NCBI GenBank assembly: GCA_001564255.1
Contig: LKNC01000068.1
Location: 1 to 11,500 of the forward strand
Direction of reading: 5' to 3'
Length of the DNA stretch: 11,500 nt
From: Natrialbaceae archaeon Tc-Br11_E2g1
GTDB lineage: Archaea > Halobacteriota > Halobacteria > Halobacteriales > Natrialbaceae
This document shows, piece by piece, positions 1-6,526 of the stretch. Position 1 is the stretch's first letter, and every line of letters starts with the position of its first letter. Made by a program: the position numbers and the translations under genes. Under the pieces are notes generated by a model. That model searched no databases. It was not told the origin of the DNA and saw only the letters and a program-made list of their open reading frames with translations.

Positions 1-2
1 AG

Positions 3-530
3 TGGAACGGGGTCACACCAGACATCATGACGACGGCGAAAGCACTCGGTGGTATCGGGTTCCCGCTCTCGGCGGCGATCTACCACGAAGACCTCGACAC
101 CTGGGGTCCTGGCGGACATGCGGGTACCTATCGCGGCCACGTCGTCGCGATGCGAGCCGGTGTGCGCGCGATCGAGTACATCCAGGAACACGACCTCCTC
201 GCACACACCCGCGAACTCGGCGAGCACATCAGGAGTCGCCTACGCGACGTCACAGCGGAGAACGACCACCTCGGCGACGTTCGGGGGCGCGGGCTGTTCA
301 TCGGCGCCGAGTTCGTCGACGAGGACGGTGCTCCAGACGGCGACCTCGTCGACGCCATCCAGCAGTACTGTTTCGAACACGGCGTTCTCGTCTGGACCGC
401 CGGTCGCCACGGCAACGTCCTCCGACTCCTGCCGCCGCTCGTGCTCACACGGGAACTCGCCGACACCGCACTCGAGGTCATCGTCGACGCGATCGAGACG
501 GTCACCGAACAGGCCGCCCAGACGCCCTGA
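3..530 (+). CDS. Class III PLP-dependent aminotransferase, C-terminal part (cut by left edge)
   Basis: The reading frame is already open at base 3, so the gene starts outside the window; 175 codons are visible before TGA. The first visible residues (WNGVTPDIMTTAKALGG) carry the class III aminotransferase PLP-lysine motif, with the Schiff-base Lys encoded at 39-41. The small C-terminal domain follows, with VRGRGLFIGAEF and a final VLRLLPPLVLT, both typical of the GabT/ArgD/DABA-aminotransferase fold type I group. The enzyme should move an amino group between an amino acid or omega-amine and a 2-oxo acid in the cytoplasm. The substrate cannot be read from this fragment. An internal ATG at 27 would remove the whole large domain, so it is not a plausible start. 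A second, clearly different class III aminotransferase lies at 5118-6479, and an amidohydrolase follows on the same strand 253 bp away. Confidence 0.9.
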   Translation, partial: WNGVTPDIMTTAKALGGIGFPLSAAIYHEDLDTWGPGGHAGTYRGHVVAMRAGVRAIEYIQEHDLLAHTRELGEHIRSRLRDVTAENDHLGDVRGRGLFIGAEFVDEDGAPDGDLVDAIQQYCFEHGVLVWTAGRHGNVLRLLPPLVLTRELADTALEVIVDAIETVTEQAAQTP

Positions 531-750
531 GGAACCCGTGCTGTCGCCGACCTCGACCGACGACGCGCCGAGCAACGACAAGCCGTACTCACAGGGCGTC
601 CGCGTCGAGATGAACGCGACCGCGTATCCGGGCTAGCGACCGCGCTCTCGGAGCCGACCCCCGTCGTGCGATTCTGTCGGCCGTACAGACGTACCCCGTT
701 CGTGGGAGACGCGCCCCGGTTGTAGCCCCTGTCAGTTCACGGACCGACAG

Positions 751-757
751 TATAAGT
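751..757 (+). promoter_or_regulatory. TATA box of the M20 amidohydrolase gene
   Basis: TATAAGT lies 33 to 27 nt before the ATG at 784. That is the spacing at which an archaeal TATA box puts transcription start at or next to the start codon. The mRNA is therefore predicted to be leaderless, and no Shine-Dalgarno sequence is visible. The 531-783 gap holds nothing else that I can support. Confidence 0.55.
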
Positions 758-783
758 GGATCCCATTCATACACCACTACCGA

Positions 784-2055
784 ATGGGCAACGACGTGCG
801 AAACAGATTGCGTGAGATCCGGCGAGCGTTCCACCGCCATCCGGAACCGGGCTGGTGTGAGTTCCGGACGACGGCTCGCCTCGTCGACGAACTCGAGGGG
901 ATCGGCGTCGACGAGCTCGCGATCGGACGCGAGGCGCTCTCGACCGGCGATCGCATGGCCGTCCCCGAGGAGGGGACGATCGCTCCCTGGCTCGAGCGCG
1001 CCCGTGACGCCGGAGTCCGGGAACGTATCCTCGAGAAAACCGACGGCGGCCACACCGGAGCCATCGCCGTCCTCGAGCAAGGGGAGGGTCCGACGGTGGG
1101 GTTGCGCGTCGATCTCGACGCGATCTCGATGACGGAGTCGGCGGCGGACGACCACCGTCCCGCGGCCGAGGGGTTCCGGTCCGACCACGAGGGGTACATG
1201 CACGCCTGCGGGCACGACGCCCACATCGCGATCGCCCTCGGGACGATCGAGGCGATAACGGAAAGTGAGTTTTCGGGGACCCTGAAGGTGTTCTTCCAGC
1301 CCGCAGAGGAGATCTCCGGCGGTGGCAAGGCGATGGCCGAAAGCGGCTACCTCGACGACGTCGACTACCTGTTCGCCCTCCACATCGGGCTCGGACATCC
1401 GACCGGTGAGATCGTCGCTGGCATCGAGAAACCGCTGGCGATGGCTCACCTGACAGCCACGTTCGAGGGGGCGAGTGCCCACGCGGGCAGAGCACCGAAC
1501 GAAGGCGGGAACGCGATGCAGGCGGCGGCGACCGCGATACAGAACGCGTACGCGATCCCGCGTCACAGCGAGGGGATGACACGCGTCAATGTCGGTCACA
1601 TCGAAGGTGGGGCGGCGAGCAACGTCATCGCCGAGGAGATTACGATCGAAGCGGAGGTCCGTGGCGAGACGACGGGCCTGATGGAGTACATGCGAACCGA
1701 ACTCGAGCGCGTGTTCTACGGGGCCGCGGAGATGTACGACTGTGATGTCACGCCGCGGATGATCAGCGAGTCGCCTCGAGCCGACAGCGACCCCGAACTC
1801 CGCGAGGTCGTCGCGAACGCAGCTCGCGAGACCGCTGGAGTCGATCGAATCGTCGAGTCGACGGCGCTCGGCGTCAGTGAAGACGTGACGTATCTGATCG
1901 AGCGCGTCCAGAAAAACGGTGGGCTCGCGTCGTACACGCTGTTGGGAACGGACCATCCGACGAACCCCTACACGCCGACGTTCGACATAGACGAGTCGAC
2001 GCTCGAGATCGGGGTCTCGGTCGTCTCGAACGCGATCTCGGAGTGTTCCCGGTAG
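784..2055 (+). CDS. M20 family metallo-amidohydrolase, AbgA-like
   Basis: 423-aa cytosolic di-metal hydrolase of the M20 amidohydrolase/carboxypeptidase group. It should hydrolyse the amide bond of an N-acyl or N-aroyl amino acid. The N-terminal segment (FHRHPEPGWCEFRT, then GREAL...RMAVPEEGTI...WLERAR) follows E. coli p-aminobenzoyl-glutamate hydrolase subunit AbgA as I remember it, rather than the shorter hippurate-hydrolase type. Expected metal ligands are visible: D110 or D112 in GLRVDLDAI, C142 and H144 in MHACGHDAH, E175/E176 in VFFQPAEE, H200 in ALHIGLG, and H391 near the C-terminus. Length matches AbgA (about 436 aa). The start is set by the TATA box at 751-757. E. coli AbgA works with AbgB, but no AbgB-like gene is present here, so this may be a stand-alone enzyme. 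Substrate unknown; p-aminobenzoyl-glutamate, other N-acyl amino acids and dipeptides are all possible. The long minus-strand ORF opposite is a codon-bias shadow. Confidence 0.9.
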   Translation: MGNDVRNRLREIRRAFHRHPEPGWCEFRTTARLVDELEGIGVDELAIGREALSTGDRMAVPEEGTIAPWLERARDAGVRERILEKTDGGHTGAIAVLEQGEGPTVGLRVDLDAISMTESAADDHRPAAEGFRSDHEGYMHACGHDAHIAIALGTIEAITESEFSGTLKVFFQPAEEISGGGKAMAESGYLDDVDYLFALHIGLGHPTGEIVAGIEKPLAMAHLTATFEGASAHAGRAPNEGGNAMQAAATAIQNAYAIPRHSEGMTRVNVGHIEGGAASNVIAEEITIEAEVRGETTGLMEYMRTELERVFYGAAEMYDCDVTPRMISESPRADSDPELREVVANAARETAGVDRIVESTALGVSEDVTYLIERVQKNGGLASYTLLGTDHPTNPYTPTFDIDESTLEIGVSVVSNAISECSR

Positions 2056-2199
2056 TCCAAAGCCGGCGTGTGTCGGGGACGGCGTCGATCGAGTATGTCG
2101 GTCTATGAGCATAGCCACCGCGAAGAACACGTCCACTGCGAGAGCGCCTCTCGATTGTCACAGTAGTCGACGACCAGTCATATTGAAAAGATCAGAAGT

Positions 2200-2205
2200 G
2201 TTAAT
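2200..2205 (+). promoter_or_regulatory. Possible TATA box of the 215-aa unknown gene
   Basis: GTTAAT lies 30 to 25 nt before the ATG at 2230, inside a locally AT-rich stretch (about 2178-2205). The spacing fits a leaderless transcript. The box is weaker than the others in this window. The rest of the 2056-2229 gap shows nothing definite. Confidence 0.35.
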
Positions 2206-2229
2206 CGGCGGGCACTCGGTGTAGTAGGT

Positions 2230-2877
2230 ATGAGCCAGGACGACGTGCCGGAGTCACTCCAGCCGGCGGCGGATTCGGATCGCCCACGCGGTATTCTCAC
2301 TCCATCCGACCGCGACTTCCTGCTCGGTCGGAAGACCGATTACACCGACCACTCGAAAAAACAGAAGCGAAACCGGATCAGACGCCGTGTCCGGAACGCG
2401 GTTCTCGACTTCAGCATCCTATTCGAGTGCTTAGAAGAGCGCGATCGGGAAACGGTGTTCGACCCCGACGACGAGGACCGTGATGCCTACACACAAGGGA
2501 TCACCGATATGCTCGCGTTCCTCCACCTCGGAACGATGGGGTATCACACCCCGTTCAAGGATATGCTGTCGGAGGGTGTCGGAAAGGCAGAACAGCGCCT
2601 CGCAGGCTCGAACTACCGGATGGTCAACGTCGAATTCAACGTCGATCCGGTCGGACAGATCGACGTCGACGACGTCATCGCGAAGTTAGAAAACGAGGAG
2701 TTCGCCCAGCTGACCGACGAAGAACTCCGTGCGTTCGTCCGGCTCCTGACGATGTCCGACAGCTTCTCGCCGGAAGCGACTCGAGGGGAGATCAAAGATC
2801 GGGTCGACGAGTTCTCCGAACGGGTCCTCGAGAGCGCACAGACCCGCGATCAAAAACTGGACGAACTCACGAACTGA
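2230..2877 (+). CDS. Conserved-looking haloarchaeal protein of unknown function
   Basis: 215 aa, acidic, soluble, with no signal peptide or membrane segment. I do not recognise a named family. The N-terminal quarter is distinctive: RGILTPSDRDFLLG at 20-33, then a strongly basic predicted helix at about 43-56 (KKQKRNRIRRRVRN), then a hydrophobic helix FSILFECLEE. This arrangement resembles haloarchaeal proteins of presumed DNA-binding or regulatory type, but that is an impression and not an assignment. The C-terminal part (about 140-215) looks helical and charged (EELRAFVRLL, EIKDRVDEFSERVLESA). The codon pattern is that of a normal host gene. It stands alone between the amidohydrolase and the BCCT transporter with its own possible promoter. 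It could regulate its neighbours, but nothing in the sequence proves this. Confidence 0.8.
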   Translation: MSQDDVPESLQPAADSDRPRGILTPSDRDFLLGRKTDYTDHSKKQKRNRIRRRVRNAVLDFSILFECLEERDRETVFDPDDEDRDAYTQGITDMLAFLHLGTMGYHTPFKDMLSEGVGKAEQRLAGSNYRMVNVEFNVDPVGQIDVDDVIAKLENEEFAQLTDEELRAFVRLLTMSDSFSPEATRGEIKDRVDEFSERVLESAQTRDQKLDELTN

Positions 2878-2899
2878 GACGGCGCACGCCGGATCGTTT

Positions 2900-2955
2900 T
2901 GTCGTATCGTCGCTCGGCCACAGGAACTGTCGTATCGTCGCTCGGCCACAGGAAC
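2900..2955 (+). repeat. Perfect 28-bp tandem repeat, two copies
   Basis: Bases 2900-2927 and 2928-2955 are identical. Each unit begins TGTCGTATCGTCGCTCGGCC and ends ACAGGAAC. The copies are directly adjacent and begin 22 bp after the stop of the 215-aa gene. A 28-bp unit would shift frame, so this is not a protein repeat. It could be a recent slippage duplication or a pair of binding sites. Confidence 0.9.
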
Positions 2956-3149
2956 GTCGACCGGGGACAGGAGCCGGACTGGATCCGCAAGAGCGGTTTC
3001 GTGGTCTCCGTACCAACCAGTACGATAACTACCTATCACGAAATATTTCCCCGTCGCTATTTGAGGAATATAGATTTCGTTCGGGAATCCCTCCGTTTTT
3101 CCGATAATACCCACCGTGTTGCCGTTCGACTTCGAGAGTTCGATAATAA

Positions 3150-3162
3150 ACACAATTTGTGT
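3150..3162. promoter_or_regulatory. Palindrome ACACA-ATT-TGTGT, possible operator
   Basis: A perfect 5-bp inverted repeat with a 3-nt spacer, about 140 nt before the BCCT start codon in an AT-rich stretch. The same half-sites, ACACA and TGTGT, recur with a 5-nt spacer over the start of the downstream aminotransferase gene (5103-5117). It may be a binding site for a dimeric regulator. Short palindromes also arise by chance. Confidence 0.35.
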
Positions 3163-3287
3163 ACACTGATTACGGAAAGAGAAATCCTTATGAGCTATAC
3201 TGCCAATCACTCGGTATGGCACTACGAGGCATGATACGCGATACTCACGTACTGTGTGCGCAACCAACCGCCAGTCACGCACTTTGG

Positions 3288-3294
3288 GGGGTGA
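3288..3294 (+). promoter_or_regulatory. Ribosome binding site supporting the GTG start of the BCCT gene
   Basis: GGGGTGA ends 6 nt before GTG 3301. It can pair with the CACCUCC-type 3' end of archaeal 16S rRNA. It supports the GTG start and implies a transcript with a leader, unlike the leaderless genes around it. Confidence 0.5.
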
Positions 3295-3300
3295 GACTCC

Positions 3301-4941
3301 GTGAGCAGTGAAACGGACCAGGGGATGGTCGAACAGTTCTTCGACGAACTCGACCCCGTCGTCTTCGTGTTCGGGGCGTTGCTCACCGTCGGCGTGATCG
3401 CCGCGTTCTTCGTCGATCGAACCGCCGTCGCCAGCGGCATCGAAACCGTTCACGACGAGATGCTCAGCTACCTGAGCTGGGCCTTGCTGGTCATCGTCTT
3501 TCTCATCGTGGTGTTCTTGCTTTTCCTGATCGTCGGCCCGTGGGGGAAGATCAAACTGGGCGATACGGATCCGGAGTACAGCTTCCTGTCGTTTTTCGCG
3601 ATGTTGTACTCGGCCGGGTTCGCCGCAGGCGTCGTGTTCTGGGGACCGACCGAGGCGCTGTTTTACTACGACAGCCCGAACCCACTGTTCGGTGCCGAAG
3701 GCGGCTCGAGTGAGGCGATCTCCCTCGCCGTCCAGCAGACACTGTTTCACTGGGCGCTCCCCCAGCTCGCCGTCTTTACCATCATGGGGATCGCGATCGG
3801 CTACTTCGCGTACAACTACGACGGCGTTCCCCTGCGTGTTTCCTCGGCACTGACGCCGATCATCGGCAAAGAGAACCTCGACGGCCCGGTGGCCAAGGTC
3901 ATCGACGTCCTGGCCGTCTTCGCGACGATCGGCGGTGTCGCGACGTCGCTTGGATTCATCGGGAGCCAGTTCGTCAGCGGCCTCGATTACCAGTGGGGCA
4001 TCAGCCTCGGTGACGGGGGGATCCTCCTGATCGTGACCGCGATGACGATCCTGTTTACGATCTCGATGGTGCTCGGGGTCAACAAAGGGATCCGTCGGTT
4101 GTCGAATTTCAACATGGGGCTTTTCATCGTGCTCATGCTCGTGACGTTCATCCTGGGGCCCACGATGTTCCTGTTGTTGCTCGGCTCACAGGCGGTTGGC
4201 GGGATGATCTCCCAGTTCGTCTCGATGAGCCTGTACACCGGTACCGGCACCGAGGGCGGAACCGGCTTCGTCGAGGCCTGGACCGTCTTCTACTGGGCGT
4301 GGGCCCTCTCGTGGTCGCCGTTTGCCGGCCTGTTCATCGCCCGGATCGCCAAAGGTCGCACCGTCCGTGAGGTCGCGTTTACCGGTATCGTCGCGACCTC
4401 CGCGGCGACGATCCCGTGGTTCACGTTCGTCGGCGGCACCGCCGTCTTCTTCCAGCACGAGGGGATCGCCGACTTCAGTTCGGTGATGGCCTTCGAAGCC
4501 GGCGCGGAGGTTTCGGGGTTCATCCTGTTCGATGCGTTCCCGCTGGGCGCCGCCTTCATACTCGCCTTCCTCGTCCTCGTGACGACGTTCTTCATTACGT
4601 CAGCTGACTCCTCGACGCTCGCCGTCTCGATGATGACCACCGGCGGGAAAGCGAAGCCATCGAACATCAACCGCGTCTTTTGGGGGGTCATCCTGGGCAT
4701 GACCGCTGCAATCCTCATAATCCTCGGTGGCGAAGGCGGTGCCGGCGCTCTGGAACAGGCGGTCGTCATCACCGGCGCGCCGTTCGCGTTCGTCTGTCTG
4801 TTCGCCATGCTCTCGCTGATCAAAAACTTCAGTGTCAATTACGGCAACGTGTTGCTCCAGGAGGAGACGACCCTCATCGGGTCGAAAGCGGCGCAATCCG
4901 ATGACGACCCAGCCCCAGCCGTCGAGCCGTCCGACGACTGA
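3301..4941 (+). CDS. BCCT-family transporter with an altered substrate-binding aromatic box
   Basis: 546-aa integral membrane protein with many hydrophobic segments (first at about 19-40 and 54-78), as expected for the 12-helix betaine/carnitine/choline transporter fold. Family marks are YWAWALSWSPFAGLFIARIAKGR (331 onward), SAGFAAGVVFWGPTE in TM3 and FFITSADSST in TM10. T433-S434 match the Thr-Ser that helps form a sodium site in BetP, so sodium coupling is possible. By eye against BetP, W151 and W338 keep the positions of W189 and W377, but L156, F159 and A335 stand where BetP has W194, Y197 and W374. A trimethylammonium substrate is therefore doubtful. The short C-terminal tail lacks a long basic sensor domain. 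Neighbours (AbgA-like hydrolase, two aminotransferases) suggest an amino-compound substrate. GTG start chosen for the GGGGTGA just upstream and for the fit of TM1. Confidence 0.92.
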   Translation: MSSETDQGMVEQFFDELDPVVFVFGALLTVGVIAAFFVDRTAVASGIETVHDEMLSYLSWALLVIVFLIVVFLLFLIVGPWGKIKLGDTDPEYSFLSFFAMLYSAGFAAGVVFWGPTEALFYYDSPNPLFGAEGGSSEAISLAVQQTLFHWALPQLAVFTIMGIAIGYFAYNYDGVPLRVSSALTPIIGKENLDGPVAKVIDVLAVFATIGGVATSLGFIGSQFVSGLDYQWGISLGDGGILLIVTAMTILFTISMVLGVNKGIRRLSNFNMGLFIVLMLVTFILGPTMFLLLLGSQAVGGMISQFVSMSLYTGTGTEGGTGFVEAWTVFYWAWALSWSPFAGLFIARIAKGRTVREVAFTGIVATSAATIPWFTFVGGTAVFFQHEGIADFSSVMAFEAGAEVSGFILFDAFPLGAAFILAFLVLVTTFFITSADSSTLAVSMMTTGGKAKPSNINRVFWGVILGMTAAILIILGGEGGAGALEQAVVITGAPFAFVCLFAMLSLIKNFSVNYGNVLLQEETTLIGSKAAQSDDDPAPAVEPSDD

Positions 4942-4945
4942 TAAC

Positions 4946-5017
4946 GATGGCTGTGAGTCGGTACCGCCGCACCCGCAGAGCGTCCTGCGGTTGCGTCGGC
5001 AATCAGTCACAGCCATC
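4946..5017 (+). repeat. Large imperfect stem-loop after the BCCT gene
   Basis: The arms GATGGCTGTGA (4946-4956) and TCACAGCCATC (5007-5017) are perfect 11-bp inverted repeats starting 4 nt after the BCCT stop. Nested inside is CCGCAG-AGCGTC-CTGCGG, a second 6-bp stem. No T-run follows, so it is not a typical archaeal terminator. It could be a 3'-end stabilising or processing hairpin, or a small MITE-like remnant, although no target duplication is seen. Confidence 0.6.
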
Positions 5018-5088
5018 ACTATGAGGTCGGTCGCGTTCGCCTTCGGTGGCCCGTGCGTCCCCGAACGGGGCGTACCACCATAACAAGA

Positions 5089-5094
5089 TTTAAT
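5089..5094 (+). promoter_or_regulatory. TATA box of the complete aminotransferase gene
   Basis: TTTAAT lies 29 to 24 nt before ATG 5118, a good match in sequence and spacing to a haloarchaeal TATA box for a leaderless transcript. It shows that this gene has its own promoter and does not depend on read-through from the transporter. Confidence 0.6.
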
Positions 5095-5101
5095 GATGCC
5101 G

Positions 5102-5118
5102 TACACATAATCTGTGTA
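5102..5118. promoter_or_regulatory. Inverted repeat TACACA-N5-TGTGTA over the predicted transcription start
   Basis: A perfect 6-bp inverted repeat with a 5-nt spacer sits between the TATA box and the start codon and includes the A of ATG 5118. A protein bound here would block transcription initiation, so it is placed like a repressor operator. It shares its ACACA/TGTGT arms with the palindrome upstream of the BCCT gene (3150-3162). Confidence 0.45.
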
Positions 5119-6479
5119 TGGATCGGGACACCGCACAACCGGACGTCGACGCCTTCCCCGGACCCAACGGCCGGAAATGGGTCGAGTTCCACGGGGCGAA
5201 CGCCGCACCGAGTGAGTACTCCCACGAGTTCGTCTGGGACATCACACGCGAGGCCGACGGACCGTTCGTCACGGACGTCGACGGAAACGTACTCTTGGAT
5301 TTTACCTGTCACATCGGGGCAGCACCGCTCGGGTACCAAAACGAGAAGATCACCGCGAAACTCCGGGAGTTCGACCTCGTCGAACCGATGAAAATCGCCG
5401 GCCAGGACCTCTACTTCGGTGCCGGACCCACCCCCGAGGAGTCGGCCGTTCCGGGCTCGAGTCACCTCATGGAGAAACTGACCGACGTCTCGAGTCAGTA
5501 CGGGATGGACACCGTCTTCCTCTCGAACTCCGGCGCAGAAGCCGTCGAGAACGCGATGAAGATCACCCACGACTACCGAGCGCCGTCGAAATACGGTATC
5601 ACCTTCGACGACAGCTTCCACGGCCGTACACTCGGGACGCTTTCGCTCACGAAATCCAAGGAGGTCTACACGCGCCACTACCCAGAGATCAGCGGGATCG
5701 AGACGATGCCGTTCTGTGCCGACCGCGGCTGTACCGCGGACACCTGTGACTGTGGGTTCTTCGCCGGCGGTGGCTCACAGCTCCGTAACTCCCTGTCGCC
5801 CGAGGGCGGCCACATCAACCCCGACGAGATCGCCTTTCTCACCCTCGAGCCCATCCAGGGCGTCGGCGGGTACCGCTTTCCCAGCCAGGAGTTCATGCAG
5901 GAGGTCGCGGACGTCACCGACGAGTACGACATCCCGCTCGTCGTCGACGAGATCCAGTCCGGCGTCGGCCGTACGGGCGAGATCTGGGCGGCGGACCACT
6001 ACCCGATCGAACCCGACGTCATCGCCAGCGCGAAGGCCCTCCGCGTCGGCGCGACCATCTCGAGGTCGGAGATCTTCCCCAGCGAGAAAAACCGCTTGGG
6101 GTCGACGTTCGGCGGCGGCGACCTGCTCGGGTCGATGATGGGGACGTTCACGCTCGAGGCGATTCAAGAACACGATCTGCTCGCGAACGCGACCCGGCGT
6201 GGCACGCAGGCAACGGAGTTACTTCGCGAGGACACACCCGACTACGTCGAGGACGTCCGGGGCAAGGGACTGATGCTCGCCGTCGAGTTCGATACCCCCG
6301 ACCGACGCGCGGCCGTCGTCGCGGAAGCCCTCGACCGCGGCCTGCTCACGCTCGGTTGTGGGAAAAAGACGATCCGGCTCCTCCCGCCGCTCGACTCGAC
6401 CGAACGGGAGATCGAACTGGGCGTCAGCATCTTCCTCGAGGCGGTCGATGCGGTCGGTGCGAGCGCGAAGGCGGCGTAA
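5118..6479 (+). CDS. Class III PLP-dependent aminotransferase (GabT-like) with a four-cysteine insert
   Basis: 453-aa complete cytoplasmic fold type I PLP enzyme. In order: FLSNSGAEAVENAMK (PLP phosphate contact), FHGRTLGTLSLT (stacking and substrate region), LEPIQGVGGY, VVDEIQSGVGRTGE with D277 (pyridine nitrogen) and Q280, Schiff-base lysine K306 in ASAKALRVG, then STFGGGD and C-terminal VRGKGLMLAVEF. This is the 4-aminobutyrate/ornithine-type aminotransferase group, which in archaea also includes amino-acid racemases, so transaminase or racemase activity cannot be told apart by sight. An insert before EIAFLTLEPIQG carries C200, C205, C210 and C212 (CX4CX4CXC), which I do not know from canonical GabT or ArgD and which may bind a metal. 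The start is fixed by the TATA box at 5089-5094 (leaderless). It follows the BCCT transporter by 176 bp and may metabolise what that imports. Confidence 0.92.
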   Translation: MDRDTAQPDVDAFPGPNGRKWVEFHGANAAPSEYSHEFVWDITREADGPFVTDVDGNVLLDFTCHIGAAPLGYQNEKITAKLREFDLVEPMKIAGQDLYFGAGPTPEESAVPGSSHLMEKLTDVSSQYGMDTVFLSNSGAEAVENAMKITHDYRAPSKYGITFDDSFHGRTLGTLSLTKSKEVYTRHYPEISGIETMPFCADRGCTADTCDCGFFAGGGSQLRNSLSPEGGHINPDEIAFLTLEPIQGVGGYRFPSQEFMQEVADVTDEYDIPLVVDEIQSGVGRTGEIWAADHYPIEPDVIASAKALRVGATISRSEIFPSEKNRLGSTFGGGDLLGSMMGTFTLEAIQEHDLLANATRRGTQATELLREDTPDYVEDVRGKGLMLAVEFDTPDRRAAVVAEALDRGLLTLGCGKKTIRLLPPLDSTEREIELGVSIFLEAVDAVGASAKAA

Positions 6480-6488
6480 CCGGTCTGG

Positions 6489-6495
6489 ATATAAA
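6489..6495 (+). promoter_or_regulatory. TATA box of the methyltransferase gene
   Basis: ATATAAA begins 10 nt after the aminotransferase stop and 38 nt before ATG 6527, allowing at most a short leader of roughly 5-10 nt. It supports 6527 as the start rather than upstream in-frame codons, which lie inside the aminotransferase gene and encode an unlikely Arg/Gly-rich stretch. Confidence 0.55.
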
Positions 6496-6526
6496 CCAAC
6501 GGGGCGAGTACGGTACGCCAGAACCG

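Larger units (their letters stand above)
2878..3300 (+). other. 423-bp intergenic region, AT-enriched, upstream of the BCCT gene
   Basis: No convincing gene is seen on either strand. It holds the 28-bp tandem repeat (2900-2955) and an AT-richer stretch (about 3015-3200) that contrasts with the GC-rich genes around it. Within that are the palindrome ACACAATTTGTGT (3150-3162) and an overlapping GTGTACAC (3159-3166). A TATA-like CTTATGA at about 3187-3193 would give a leader of roughly 80 nt before the transporter. Length and composition fit a regulated promoter with several binding sites. The ORF that can be drawn through it on the + strand (2899-3234) lacks host codon bias. Confidence 0.5.

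Noticed and set aside
589..2136. 515-aa ORF on the minus strand opposite the amidohydrolase
   Set aside because: It mirrors a well-supported M20 gene, is rich in Arg, and has no recognisable domain; long antisense ORFs are normal in GC-rich haloarchaeal genes.
2899..3234. 111-aa + strand ORF in the long gap
   Set aside because: It begins inside the tandem repeat, has poor third-position GC, shows no motif, and lies in a region that looks regulatory.
2686..3750. 354-aa minus-strand ORF across the 215-aa gene, the gap and the BCCT start
   Set aside because: It covers two real genes and an intergenic region, with no consistent codon bias or domain.
6356..6526. 57-codon N-terminal extension of the methyltransferase
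   Set aside because: It overlaps the aminotransferase in another frame, is Arg/Gly-rich, and precedes the TATA box at 6489-6495.
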